A DNA stretch of 64,000 nt from the NCBI GenBank assembly GCA_023701205.1, contig JAMPXJ010000001.1:124001-188000 (forward strand), written 5' to 3'. A program made the translations under genes and the position numbers. How positions within the stretch are numbered: the stretch's first letter is position 1; every line of letters begins with the position of its first letter. This DNA is from Oligoflexia bacterium. GTDB taxonomy: Bacteria; Bdellovibrionota; UBA1018. Shown one piece after another: positions 45,104 through 54,071 of the stretch. The notes beneath the pieces are model-generated. The model ran no database searches. It saw nothing but the letters and a program-made list of their open reading frames with translations, and had not been told where the DNA came from.

Positions 45104-45936
45104 TGAATAACAAGGCGCTCACCTTATCGATCTTCATGGCCATCGTCGCGGTCTTCTTCGTCGAGAGCTACGTCTCGAGCATCGAGGAGGAGACCAAGCG
45201 CAAGTTCGGGACCGAGGTGATGGTCGTCGTCGCCAAGAAGGACATCAAGGAGATGGACACGGTCAATGAGACGATGATCGAGACGAAGCTCATTCCCAAG
45301 CGCTTCCTCGAGCCCTCGGCGATCCATTTCGAGGGCGCCAAGGAAGACAAGGATTTCGCGCGCAGCATGCGCGAGCTCGTCGGCACCGTCGCCGTCGTGC
45401 CGATCAAGAAGGGCGAGCAGATCTCCTTCAACAAGATCAGCGATCCCAGCCTGCGCACCGGCCTGGCGCCGCAGATCGCCCCGGGCAAGCGCGCGATGGC
45501 GATCCCGGTGAACGAGGTGAGCGCGGTGGGCAAGCTCGTCAAGCCGGGCGACCGCGTGGACGTGATCGCGATCGTCGATCCGGGCGGGGGGAAGGACCAG
45601 AAAATCTCCAAGACCGTGCTGCAGGACGTGGTCGTGCTTGCCGTCGGCAAGAGCGTTACCAACAACGCCGCGCGGGTGATCGAGCAGGACCCGGGCACCG
45701 GCAAGGACCGCGTCCGCTCGCTCGCCGACGATTTCAGCTTCGGGTCGGTCACGCTGGAGGTCGACCCGCTGCAGGCGCAGACCATGGCGCTCATCATGGC
45801 CGGCGGCGACAGCACGCTCATGATCTCCTTGCGCAACAACGATGATGGTGAGCGCTACAATCTCAACACGACCACTTTCGGCGACCTGCTCGGCGCGGAT
45901 GCCGCCCGGCTCAGGATGCCTGCGGGGAGACGATGA
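45103..45936 (+). CDS. cpaB: Tad pilus assembly protein CpaB/RcpC
   Basis: 277 residues; longer in-frame sequence upstream overlaps the previous gene, so I use the TGATG-coupled ATG 45103. An N-terminal helix (LTLSIFMAIVAVFFVESYV) is followed by a SAF domain (VMVVVAKKDIKEMDTVNETMIETKLIPKRF) and an RcpC-type domain (KRAMAIPVNEVSAVGKLVKPGDRVDVI). RcpC/CpaB proteins sit in the periplasm with the secretin. Overlaps the secretin gene by 4 nt. Confidence 0.92.
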   Translation: MNNKALTLSIFMAIVAVFFVESYVSSIEEETKRKFGTEVMVVVAKKDIKEMDTVNETMIETKLIPKRFLEPSAIHFEGAKEDKDFARSMRELVGTVAVVPIKKGEQISFNKISDPSLRTGLAPQIAPGKRAMAIPVNEVSAVGKLVKPGDRVDVIAIVDPGGGKDQKISKTVLQDVVVLAVGKSVTNNAARVIEQDPGTGKDRVRSLADDFSFGSVTLEVDPLQAQTMALIMAGGDSTLMISLRNNDDGERYNLNTTTFGDLLGADAARLRMPAGRR

Positions 45937-47669
45937 GACCTGAAAAAGTCCTTTCGCAGACAGGACGGGCGAGACCCGGTCGGCGGAAGCTGCCGGCGGT
46001 TTTCGGGCTTTTGGCGCTTCTGGCCGCGGTCGCCGCGCCCCTGGATTCCGCGCGCACGGAGGAGGGCGCCGAAGCCGCCTCCGGCGCTCCCGGAACCGCC
46101 GCGACGGGCGGACCCGCGGCTGCCGAGGCCGAGGAGGCGCCCGCGCCTTCGAAGCCCAAGAAAAATCCTTACCGAAAATCGCGTCTCACCCGGGACGAGT
46201 CCGAAGGCGTCTCCGACAAGCGCCGCCTGCTGCTGAGCACGGGCGAGGACAAGGCGGTCGATATCGACTTCGACCTGCGCGCGGACGCGATCGTGATCGG
46301 CAACCCGCAGGTCGTGGCGACGACCGTGGTCCAGATCGGGGAGCAGAAGCAGCTCATCTTCAAGCCGCTCAAGGCGGGGGACACCACCGTAACCGCGCGG
46401 GATCAGGCGGGCAATATCCGGCTGATCTTCACGGTGCGCGTGACGGGCTCGAACCTGCTCCGCGCGTCGGGCGAGATCCGCAATCTCCTGCGCGACATCG
46501 AGGGCATCGATATCCGGGTCGTCGGGCAGAAGGTCGTGATCGAAGGCGAGGTGCTCGTGCCGGCCGATTATGATCGGCTGCTGACCGTGGTGCAGGACCG
46601 CTCCTACGCGGACCTCGTGCTCAATCTCACGACGCTTTCGCCGCTCGCGATGCAGGTCCTGGCCAAGCGGATCCAGGACGACATCAACATGTTCGCCAAG
46701 AACGTGCGCACGCGCGTCGTCAACGGGATGATCTTTCTCGAGGGCGCCGTCGACAGCAAGGACGAGGCGGACCGCGCGCTCACGATCGCGAATCTTTACC
46801 TGCCCGAGCTCAAGCCGGGCACGACGCTGGACCGGGATTCGGCGACCAAGCGGGTGCCCCTCCGCAAGGCGATCTACAGCTTCCTGACGATCAATCCGCC
46901 GCCGGGCAAGAAGCAGGAGAAGATGGTGAGGGTCACCGTCCACTTCGTCGAGCTCGCGAAGGACTATGCCCGGCTCTTCGGCTTCAAGTGGCAGCCGGGC
47001 TTCACGGCCGATCCCAAGATCGAGTTCGGCACGAACCAGAGCGGCGCGGTCGGCACCGGCGGCTCCGCGGCCGCGACCTTCAGCGGCACGATTTCGAGCC
47101 TGCTGCCCAAGCTCCAGAGCGCGCAGAAAGCGGGCTACGCGCGCGTGCTCAAGACCGGTACGCTGATCGTGCGTAGCGGCCAGGCCGCCAAGATCAACGA
47201 AGGCACGGAGTTCCCGTACATGGTTCAGGGCGCCAACGGCCAGGTGCAGGCCGCGAGCAAGGGCGTGGGGCTGGCCGTGGCGGTCACCCCCGCGATCCTG
47301 GGCCAGAGCGAGGACGTCGCGCTCGATATCAACATGAGCCAGACGAACGTCGTCGGGCGGGTGCCCTCGGGCACGGCGCCCGTCACCTCGAAGCACGACA
47401 TCGAGACGCGGATCTACGTCAAGAACCGCGAAACGGCCGCGATCGCGGCGGTGACCTCGAGCGACGTCGGCACGGACTTCAACAAGGACGATCCCAATCC
47501 CGGGGCCTTCGAGGGCGGCGATACCCACGCGCTCTTCAGCCTGCTGCGCTCGAAGAACTACCGGAAGAAGAAGTCGCAGTTCGTCATCTTCGTCACGCCG
47601 GAGATCGTGGAGAACGCGTCGGACGGGACCGAGGACCTCCGGAAGAACTTCCGGGTGAAAGTGAAATAG
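45933..47669 (+). CDS. cpaC: Tad secretin CpaC/RcpA
   Basis: 578 residues with an N-terminal export signal and Ala/Pro-rich linker (to about 90), a pilus-assembly N-domain (about 90-170, DKAVDIDFDLRADAIVIGNP), BON-like segment (about 175-280) and a C-terminal secretin domain (about 330-560: VHFVELAKDYARLFGFKW, INEGTEFPYMVQG, GVGLAVAVTPAI, SQFVIFVTPEIV). It forms the outer-membrane channel for the Flp pilus. No lipobox, so a separate pilotin may be needed. Confidence 0.93.
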   Translation: MRPEKVLSQTGRARPGRRKLPAVFGLLALLAAVAAPLDSARTEEGAEAASGAPGTAATGGPAAAEAEEAPAPSKPKKNPYRKSRLTRDESEGVSDKRRLLLSTGEDKAVDIDFDLRADAIVIGNPQVVATTVVQIGEQKQLIFKPLKAGDTTVTARDQAGNIRLIFTVRVTGSNLLRASGEIRNLLRDIEGIDIRVVGQKVVIEGEVLVPADYDRLLTVVQDRSYADLVLNLTTLSPLAMQVLAKRIQDDINMFAKNVRTRVVNGMIFLEGAVDSKDEADRALTIANLYLPELKPGTTLDRDSATKRVPLRKAIYSFLTINPPPGKKQEKMVRVTVHFVELAKDYARLFGFKWQPGFTADPKIEFGTNQSGAVGTGGSAAATFSGTISSLLPKLQSAQKAGYARVLKTGTLIVRSGQAAKINEGTEFPYMVQGANGQVQAASKGVGLAVAVTPAILGQSEDVALDINMSQTNVVGRVPSGTAPVTSKHDIETRIYVKNRETAAIAAVTSSDVGTDFNKDDPNPGAFEGGDTHALFSLLRSKNYRKKKSQFVIFVTPEIVENASDGTEDLRKNFRVKVK

Positions 47670-47679
47670 GAGTCAGACC

Positions 47680-49857
47680 ATGGCCGGGCACATCGTAGCG
47701 GTAGCGGGCGGAAAGGGGGGCGTCGGGAAGAGCGTTTTCGCGGCCAACCTCGCCATCGCTTACCTGCAGGAGTTCAAGCAGCGGCCCCTGATCGTGGACC
47801 TCGACCTCAACAGCCTGGGCGACCAGAACATCATCCTGGGCCAGAATCCCGCCAAGTCCATCGTGGACGTGACCAAGCTCAACGTGCCCACGATCGATCC
47901 CAAGTCGCTCGCGCCGTTCATGGTGAACGCGCAGGGCGGCTACAGCTTCATCGGCGCGCCGCGCGACCCGATCCTCGCGCGGGACCTGGATCTCGACGGG
48001 CTGGGGCGCTTCCTCAAGGCGATCACCAACACCTTCAATCTCGTGGTCATCGACTGCGGCAACGGAATGGACCCCTGGGCGCTCAAGGTCTTCGAGTACG
48101 CGACCTGCATCTTCTGCGTGGCGACCTCGGACGTGATCGTCATCAACCAGACCAAGCGCCTGGTCTCGAAGATCCAGGAGCTGCTCTTCCCGCCCGAGAT
48201 GGTCCAGGTCATCATCAACCGCTACTCGGCCTCGAACATCATCAATCCGCAGATGATCCAGAAGAGCCTCAATCGCTCGGTCTTCGCGGCCGTGCCCGAG
48301 GATGCGGCCTCGTGCGAGGGCTCGCTCGCCAAGAGCACGCCCGTCTGCATCGCCGCGCAGGGCGCTCCCATCGCGCGTGCCTATCATGACATCGTCCGGC
48401 GCATCCAGCAGGTGAACCTCTTCGAGAATCTCGCCAAGCTCAAGAAGCCCTCGGGCGTGGCCGCGAAGGCGCTCGCGACCGCCGCGGCTTCCGACCCCGC
48501 GGCGAAGGAGCCGGGCAACCCGCTCAAAGGCGGCGGAGGTCCGCTCGACCCCTGGACCCTCATGAAGCTGCGGATACACAAGTCGCTCGTCGAGAACATG
48601 GATCTCAAGAAGACCAACACCGACACCAGCGATCCGAAGCAGCGCGCGATCCTCCGCGAGCGCACGCAGAAGGTGATCTTCGACGTGATCAGCAACGAGG
48701 ACACCGCCGCCCTGCTCTCGACCCGCGAGCTCAAGGCGCAGATGGTGAAAGAGGTGCTCGACGAGGCGCTGGGCCTGGGCCCTCTCGAGGACCTCCTGGC
48801 TGACGACAACGTCACCGAGATCATGGTGAACGCGCGCGACCAGATCTACATCGAGAAGGCGGGAAAGCCCACGATCTCCAAGATCAACTTCTCCAGCGAG
48901 CAGCAGATGATGAACGTCATCGAGAGGATCGTCACCCCGCTCGGTCGGCGCGTGGACGAGAAGCAGCCTTACGTCGACGCGCGCCTCGCCGACGGCTCGC
49001 GCGTGCACATCATCATCCCGCCGCTCGCGCTGCGCGGGCCCACGATCACGATCCGGAAATTCCCCAAGAAGAAGTTCGCGTCCAAGGACCTGGTGCAGTT
49101 CGGCTCGATGACCGAGGAGATGGCGGACTTCCTGCGGCTTTGCGTCGAGGCAAAGCTCAATATCGTCGTCTCCGGCGGCACGGGCTCCGGCAAGACGACG
49201 TTGCTCAACGTGCTTTCGGGCTTCATCCCCGCGACGGAGCGGATCATCACCGTCGAGGACGCGGCCGAGCTCCAGCTGAGCCAGGACCATGTCGTGCGCC
49301 TGGAGGCACGCCCCAAGAACATCGAGGGCGAAGGCGAGGTCTCGATCCGAGACCTCGTCAAGTGCTGCCTGCGTATGCGGCCGGACCGAATCGTCGTGGG
49401 CGAGTGCCGCTCGGGCGAGGCGCTGGACATGCTCCAGGCCATGAACACGGGCCATTCGGGCTCGCTCACCACGATCCACTCGAACAACCCGCGCGAGTGC
49501 CTCGCGCGTCTCGAGACGCTGGTCATGATGTCGGGGCTCGGCATCCCCTCGAAGGCGATCAAGGAGAACATCGCCTCCGCCGTGGGCCTGATCATCCAGC
49601 AGAGCCGCCTCACCGACGGCTCCCGCAAGGTCACGCACGTGACCGAGGTCACCGGCATGCAGGGCGACGTGATCAGCCTGCAGGACATCTTCGTCTTCAA
49701 GCAGGAAGGCCTCGACAAGAACCGCAAGGTGATCGGCAAGTACGTGCCGACCGGCTTCGTACCGAAGTTCGTCGAGGAGATGGAGGCCAAGGGAATGAAG
49801 ATCTCCCGCAGCCTCTTCACCGCGGAGGCCGCGGCGCCGGCGCGGCAGCGCGCATGA
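47680..49857 (+). CDS. TadZ-TadA (CpaE-CpaF) fusion: MinD-like ATPase joined to pilus motor ATPase
   Basis: 725 residues made of two proteins that are usually separate. Residues 1-~265 are a ParA/MinD-type ATPase with deviant Walker A KGGVGKS (12-18), VDLDLNSLGDQN and LVVIDCGNG, as in TadZ/CpaE, which places the pilus machine at a cell site. Residues ~285-725 are a complete TadA/CpaF secretion ATPase: VTEIMVNARDQIYIEKAGK, Walker A SGGTGSGKTT (from 498), Asp box VEDAAELQL, the Walker B/His-box region MRPDRIVVGECRSGEALDMLQAMNTGHSGSLTTIHSN. The junction is a ~20-residue Gly/Pro-rich linker. There is no stop or frameshift between the halves. Confidence 0.93.
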   Translation: MAGHIVAVAGGKGGVGKSVFAANLAIAYLQEFKQRPLIVDLDLNSLGDQNIILGQNPAKSIVDVTKLNVPTIDPKSLAPFMVNAQGGYSFIGAPRDPILARDLDLDGLGRFLKAITNTFNLVVIDCGNGMDPWALKVFEYATCIFCVATSDVIVINQTKRLVSKIQELLFPPEMVQVIINRYSASNIINPQMIQKSLNRSVFAAVPEDAASCEGSLAKSTPVCIAAQGAPIARAYHDIVRRIQQVNLFENLAKLKKPSGVAAKALATAAASDPAAKEPGNPLKGGGGPLDPWTLMKLRIHKSLVENMDLKKTNTDTSDPKQRAILRERTQKVIFDVISNEDTAALLSTRELKAQMVKEVLDEALGLGPLEDLLADDNVTEIMVNARDQIYIEKAGKPTISKINFSSEQQMMNVIERIVTPLGRRVDEKQPYVDARLADGSRVHIIIPPLALRGPTITIRKFPKKKFASKDLVQFGSMTEEMADFLRLCVEAKLNIVVSGGTGSGKTTLLNVLSGFIPATERIITVEDAAELQLSQDHVVRLEARPKNIEGEGEVSIRDLVKCCLRMRPDRIVVGECRSGEALDMLQAMNTGHSGSLTTIHSNNPRECLARLETLVMMSGLGIPSKAIKENIASAVGLIIQQSRLTDGSRKVTHVTEVTGMQGDVISLQDIFVFKQEGLDKNRKVIGKYVPTGFVPKFVEEMEAKGMKISRSLFTAEAAAPARQRA

Positions 49858-49867
49858 GGACTGAGGC

Positions 49868-50737
49868 ATGTTGCAGCTGAAGCTGATCGGCTATCTCATC
49901 CTGGCGGGGGCGGTCTTCGGGATCTCCTACCAGTACAACAAGAAGTTCCTCGACTGGCTGCGCTTCCAGTCGCTCGGCACCCGTGATTACATCGTGGACA
50001 AGCTCGGGATGATGTTCATCGATATCCCGCCCCAGCGGATCCTGCTCGGGCTCTTCCTGCTGAGCTTCGGCCTGGGCACGCTCGTCTTCCTGGCGTTCCT
50101 GCCGCAGCTCTTTCCGGGCATCCCTTTCGCCATCCTCACGGCGATCATCGGCTGGAAGATCCCCAAGCCGATCGTCGACCTGATCTATCAGCGGCGAGTG
50201 AAGACCTTCACGCTGCAGATGGTGGATGCCCTGGGCCTGATGTCGAACGGCCTGAAATCGGGACTTTCGATCGTGCAGTCGCTGGGACTCGTCACCCAGG
50301 AGATGCCCAATCCCATCCAGCAGGAGTTCAACCTGATCCTCAGCCAGAACAAGCTCGGCGTGCCCCTGGAGGAGGCCTTCACGAATCTCTCGAAGCGCGT
50401 CAAATCCGATGACGTCGAGATGTTCGTCACCTCCGTGAACATCCTGAAAGAGACCGGTGGAAATTTGGCGGAGACCTTCGACACGATCGTGACGACGATC
50501 CGCGACAGGATCAAGGTCGAGAACAAGATCTCGGCGATGACGACGCAGGGATTTTACCAGGGGATCTTCGTGATGGCGATCCCGCCGCTGCTCGGGGCCT
50601 TTTTTTATCAGAGCGATCCCGAGTTCATGCGTCCGTTATTCACGACGGGCGTAGGCTGGGCCATCGTAATGGTCATATTGCTGTTGGAGGTCGTCGGTTT
50701 TTTTGTCATCATGAAGGTGATCAAGATCGATGTCTGA
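49868..50737 (+). CDS. tadB: Tad pilus inner-membrane platform protein TadB
   Basis: 289 residues with a T2SSF domain (VKTFTLQMVDALGLMSNGLKSGLSIVQSLGLV, DVEMFVTSVNILKETGGNLAETFDTIVTTIRDR) and membrane helices near 8-20, 60-105 and two at the C-terminus. Partner of TadC. It lies 10 nt after the fusion ATPase gene and 27 nt before the RHS gene. Confidence 0.92.
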   Translation: MLQLKLIGYLILAGAVFGISYQYNKKFLDWLRFQSLGTRDYIVDKLGMMFIDIPPQRILLGLFLLSFGLGTLVFLAFLPQLFPGIPFAILTAIIGWKIPKPIVDLIYQRRVKTFTLQMVDALGLMSNGLKSGLSIVQSLGLVTQEMPNPIQQEFNLILSQNKLGVPLEEAFTNLSKRVKSDDVEMFVTSVNILKETGGNLAETFDTIVTTIRDRIKVENKISAMTTQGFYQGIFVMAIPPLLGAFFYQSDPEFMRPLFTTGVGWAIVMVILLLEVVGFFVIMKVIKIDV

Positions 50738-50764
50738 CCAGCGGTGATTCATTCAGGAGAGCCT

Positions 50765-52456
50765 ATGAGCAAGACTTTTTGTACCCTTCGGTCCGCATTT
50801 GCGGCCGGTTTCGTGGTCCTGGCCAGCTTGCCCGCGGCGCACGCGAACGTGAGCCTGCGCAACGGGAACTTCTTCGTGGGCTACACGGACATCTTCTACC
50901 CGGGCGGCTTCGACCCCAAGGTCGAGCGGGTTTACAACTCGAAGTCGCCTTTCAAGGGGATCTTCGGCTGGGGCTGGGGCAACGAGTACGAGGTCTATCT
51001 CACGGTTTCGGCCGACGGCAGCGTCGTGGTGCACGAGTACGGCGGCGGCGCCGAGAACCGCTTCAGTCCCGCGGCCTTCAAGGCAGCGGAGCTCGATCAG
51101 GCGGTGGAGACCATCGCGGCGGCGGCCCAGAAGGCCGGAGCCATCGGAAGCCCCTCGCAGCTCGCCGGGTACAAGAAGCGTCTCAAGACCGAGGCGACAT
51201 TCCGCAACGACGAGTGGGAGAAGTTCCGCACCCAGGGCAAGATCAAGCCCCGCCTGCTCGCCGAGGGCACGCAGCTGATTTCCAACAAGTTCAGCTTCCA
51301 GAAGATCACCAAGGTGGCGGGCGGCTACGTGCGCACCTTCGACAACGGCAAGACCGAGAAGTTCAACGATGCCGGCAAGCTCGCGCGGATCATGGACAAG
51401 AACAACAACTATATCGACCTGGCGTACTCGCGGAACGGCAAGCTGGAGAAGCTGACCGACAACTTCAACCGTCGCATGTTCTTCAAGTTCAATCAGGCGG
51501 GCCTGCTCGAGTCCATCGACGGGGAGAACGGCAAGCGCGCCGAGTACCGTTACAACAGCCGCGAGGAGCTCATCTCGAGCAAGGACGTCGACGGCAACAG
51601 CTACGCTTATTCCTATGACAACGTCGGCCGCCACAACATGGTCAAGATCGCCTACAGCGACAAAACCACGATGGAGATGGTCTATCACGACAAGAGCTTG
51701 AACGAGAACATCAAGTCCGTGAAGGATCGGGACGGCACCGTGAGCGAATACGCGTACGCGAAGGACGCCGCGGACCCCGGCCATTTCTCCGTGTCCGTGA
51801 CAGTCAAGGGCTCCGACGCGAAGACGATCTCGAGCAGCAAGTACGAGTACTTCCTCAAGCGCAAGGCCGACGGCGAGGAATGGCAGTACAAGATGATCAC
51901 CACGGTCGACGGGGACCGGACAGAAACCACCTATAACGAGTGCTGCGGGCTGCCGCTCTTGATCAAGCGGGGAGGGGAGGAGACTTCCTTCGAGTACGAT
52001 TCCAAAGGGCATGTGACCCGCAAGATCACCCCCTCGGAGATCACCGAGCTCGGCTACGATCAGAAGGTCGGCAAGGTCGCGAAGGTGGTGCGCTACTCCA
52101 AGCACGACAAGAAGCAGGTCGCTTGGTCGCAGTTCAAGTATGACGCGAAAGGCAACCTGGAGTTCGCGAAGAACTCCGAAGGCAAGGGCGTGAGGCTCTT
52201 CTACGACACCCACGGCCGGATCAAGACGATGGTGGACCAGAGCCAGCGCCAGATCAACTTCAAGTACAACGAAGCCTCGAAGCCGGTGGAGATCAGCGAT
52301 CCCAAGCTCGGAACGATCACCGTGAGCTATTCCAACAGCGGGGAGATCAAGAAGGTGGAAAGCTCCGCCGGACGCAAGATCGCCCTGCAGGTGACCTCGG
52401 CGTTCCAGAACCTCCTGGATATCATCCGGCCGGCCGGCGTCAGCCTCTCGTTTTGA
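50765..52456 (+). CDS. Exported RHS/YD-repeat protein
   Basis: 563 residues from ATG 50765 (caggaga upstream), with a signal peptide ending PAAHA-N. The mature start GNFFVGYTDIFYPGGFDPKVERVYNSKS and GWGWGNEYE is the DUF6531-like opening common in RHS proteins. The rest contains YD-type repeats (YRYNSREELISSKDVDGN, YSYDNVGRHNMVKI, FEYDSKGHVTRKI, FKYDAKGNLEFAKN). Relatives wrap a beta-cocoon; most are far longer and carry a polymorphic toxin at the C-terminus, but this one stops after the repeats and lacks the core-associated PxxxxDPxG motif. Its place directly after tadB suggests secretion or display with the pilus. Confidence 0.83.
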   Translation: MSKTFCTLRSAFAAGFVVLASLPAAHANVSLRNGNFFVGYTDIFYPGGFDPKVERVYNSKSPFKGIFGWGWGNEYEVYLTVSADGSVVVHEYGGGAENRFSPAAFKAAELDQAVETIAAAAQKAGAIGSPSQLAGYKKRLKTEATFRNDEWEKFRTQGKIKPRLLAEGTQLISNKFSFQKITKVAGGYVRTFDNGKTEKFNDAGKLARIMDKNNNYIDLAYSRNGKLEKLTDNFNRRMFFKFNQAGLLESIDGENGKRAEYRYNSREELISSKDVDGNSYAYSYDNVGRHNMVKIAYSDKTTMEMVYHDKSLNENIKSVKDRDGTVSEYAYAKDAADPGHFSVSVTVKGSDAKTISSSKYEYFLKRKADGEEWQYKMITTVDGDRTETTYNECCGLPLLIKRGGEETSFEYDSKGHVTRKITPSEITELGYDQKVGKVAKVVRYSKHDKKQVAWSQFKYDAKGNLEFAKNSEGKGVRLFYDTHGRIKTMVDQSQRQINFKYNEASKPVEISDPKLGTITVSYSNSGEIKKVESSAGRKIALQVTSAFQNLLDIIRPAGVSLSF

Positions 52457-52461
52457 TGGAC

Positions 52462-52484
52462 AGCTGTCGGAAGTTTAGGCAGAT
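52462..52484. repeat. AGCTGTC-N9-GGCAGAT motif, second copy
   Basis: Matches 23585-23607 at 18 of 23 positions, with the same spacing and a shared tttag core, and begins five bases after the RHS stop codon. The right arm is decayed relative to the first copy. Confidence 0.45.
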
Positions 52485-52551
52485 CCGGGCGATTAGGTCT
52501 TCGTAATTAAAGATGTTTTCATGGTATGAGGCTTGCTTTTCCAGTAAGGAA

Positions 52552-52583
52552 GGCCGCCGGTCAAGATGTACCGGTTTTCGGCC
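52552..52583 (+). promoter_or_regulatory. Two-tier hairpin upstream of a small exported protein gene
   Basis: GGCCG (52552-52556) pairs with CGGCC (52579-52583), and inside it CCGGT (52557-52561) with ACCGG (52570-52574), followed by T4. It may be a weak terminator for the RHS transcript or a leader structure of the next gene. Confidence 0.4.
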
Positions 52584-52644
52584 GATAAGAGTCAAGGTGA
52601 AGGCGGGCTCCGCCAGACCTGACCCGCAAAATGAGGAGAGAGCA

Positions 52645-52881
52645 ATGAAAAAGTTCACGACGTTTTTCCTGGCGATGTTGGCCCTGGTTTCTCTGAGCGC
52701 CGCTTCGGCGTTCGCGGTTCCGGGTGGCGAGGCCAAGACCTCTAAGACCGTCACGGGCCAGAAGGACGACAATCTTCCCTGCCCGGCGGATAACGCCCGC
52801 GAGTCCAAGGATCTTCCGAGCACGGGCACCAAGTCGTCCGGGTCCGAGACCAGCGGTTCCAAGACCCACCAGGGCAATTGA
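52645..52881 (+). CDS. Small exported Ser/Thr/Lys-rich protein
   Basis: 78 residues, unknown family. ATG 52645 follows gaggagag; upstream in-frame codons are ignored. The signal peptide ends near SAFA-V (residue 24). The mature 54 residues are hydrophilic and low-complexity (KTSKTVTGQKDDNLPCPADN, then GTKSSGSETSGSKTHQGN) with one cysteine. Such peptides are often abundant periplasmic or secreted proteins. It follows the RHS gene after 188 bp. Confidence 0.7.
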   Translation: MKKFTTFFLAMLALVSLSAASAFAVPGGEAKTSKTVTGQKDDNLPCPADNARESKDLPSTGTKSSGSETSGSKTHQGN

Positions 52882-52906
52882 TCCGCGGTTCAAACGGATC
52901 CGCGGC

Positions 52907-52935
52907 TTGATCTGATCGGCGCGCCCCTCTATGAT
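52907..52935 (+). promoter_or_regulatory. Predicted promoter of potABC
   Basis: TTGATC (52907-52912), 17-nt spacer and TATGAT (52930-52935; 5 of 6 consensus positions). GTG 52944 begins only 8 nt after the -10, so the mRNA has little or no 5' leader. Confidence 0.62.
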
Positions 52936-52943
52936 CGCGGGGC

Positions 52944-54071
52944 GTGCTGGAACTTCGCGGAATCGCAAAAACCTTCGGCGAGGGCGCTTCGGCGCCCTCC
53001 GTCCAAGCCGTCACCGAGGTCGACCTCGCGATCGGCGAGGGAGAGTTCTTTTCTCTCCTCGGCCCGAGCGGCTGCGGCAAGTCGACGCTTCTCCGGATGC
53101 TGAGCGGACTCGAGGTCCCCAGCCGGGGCGAGATCCTGCTCGATGGCCGGAGGATCGACACGCTTCCGTCCAACAAGCGCCCGTTCAATCTGGTTTTCCA
53201 GCGCTACGCGCTCTTTCCTCATTTGAGCGTGCGCGAGAACGTGGCGTTCGGGCTGCGCATGAAGCGGGTTCCCCGGCACGAGATCGCCTCGCGCGTGGAG
53301 GAGATGCTCGCGCTCGTGCAGCTGGGCGCGTACGCCGAGCGGCCGGTCACCACCCTTTCAGGCGGGGAGCAGCAGCGCGTGGCCGTCGCGCGCGCGCTGG
53401 TGAACAGGCCCCGCGTGCTGCTGCTGGATGAGCCGCTCTCCGCGCTCGATCTGAAGCTTCGCCAGCAGATGCAGGTCGAGCTGCTGGCGCTCCAGCGCCG
53501 GCTCAAGCTGACCTTCGTTTTCGTCACGCATGACCAGGAGGAGGCGCTCACGCTTTCTGACCGCATCGCGGTGATGAACCAGGGCCGCATCGAGCAGGTC
53601 GGGAGCGCGCGCGAGGTCTACGAGTTCCCGCGCACCGAGTTCGTCGCGCGATTCATCGGCTCGATCAACGTGCTCGGCGGCAAGGTCACGGAGGCGCGGC
53701 CCGAAGGGATCACGATCGCTCCGGCCATCGGTCCGGCAGGCCGCCTCTTTCACGTCCGGCCGCCGCGCGACGGCGCGGGCGTCGGCGCGCTGCCGGCGCT
53801 CGCCCCCGGTCGAGACGCCAAGCTCCTGGTCCGGCCTGAGAAGCTGCGGCTGCTGCGCTCCGCTCCGGCGGCGGGGGATAACTTCGTCGAAGGCACGCTC
53901 AAGGAGATCCTGTATCAGGGACCGCTCACGCAGCTTCTGATCCAGCCCGCACAGGGCGGGGCGCCGCTGCTCGTGCTCCAGCCCAACACCGCTCATACCG
54001 CGCGCCGCTCGCTGGGCGTGGGCGAACGGGTCTTCGCGGCCTGGTCGCCCGAGGATTCGGTGCTGCTGTGA
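52944..54071 (+). CDS. potA: Spermidine/putrescine-type ABC transporter ATP-binding protein
   Basis: 375 residues from GTG 52944. ATPase domain with Walker A GPSGCGKST, Q-loop VFQRYALFPHL, signature LSGGEQQRVAVARAL, Walker B VLLLDEPLSALD and switch His THDQEEAL. The C-terminal TOBE-like domain (about 245-370) is that of PotA/FbpC-type importers. PotA is preferred over the related iron or sulfate importers because of the following permease pair. No PotD binding-protein gene follows. Overlaps potB by 4 nt. Confidence 0.88.
   Translation: MLELRGIAKTFGEGASAPSVQAVTEVDLAIGEGEFFSLLGPSGCGKSTLLRMLSGLEVPSRGEILLDGRRIDTLPSNKRPFNLVFQRYALFPHLSVRENVAFGLRMKRVPRHEIASRVEEMLALVQLGAYAERPVTTLSGGEQQRVAVARALVNRPRVLLLDEPLSALDLKLRQQMQVELLALQRRLKLTFVFVTHDQEEALTLSDRIAVMNQGRIEQVGSAREVYEFPRTEFVARFIGSINVLGGKVTEARPEGITIAPAIGPAGRLFHVRPPRDGAGVGALPALAPGRDAKLLVRPEKLRLLRSAPAAGDNFVEGTLKEILYQGPLTQLLIQPAQGGAPLLVLQPNTAHTARRSLGVGERVFAAWSPEDSVLL

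Noticed and set aside
47593..49869. 758-codon open frame antisense to the TadZ-TadA fusion
   Set aside because: Long antisense frames are expected opposite GC-rich genes with strong codon bias; no domain is recognisable and it covers a clear real gene.
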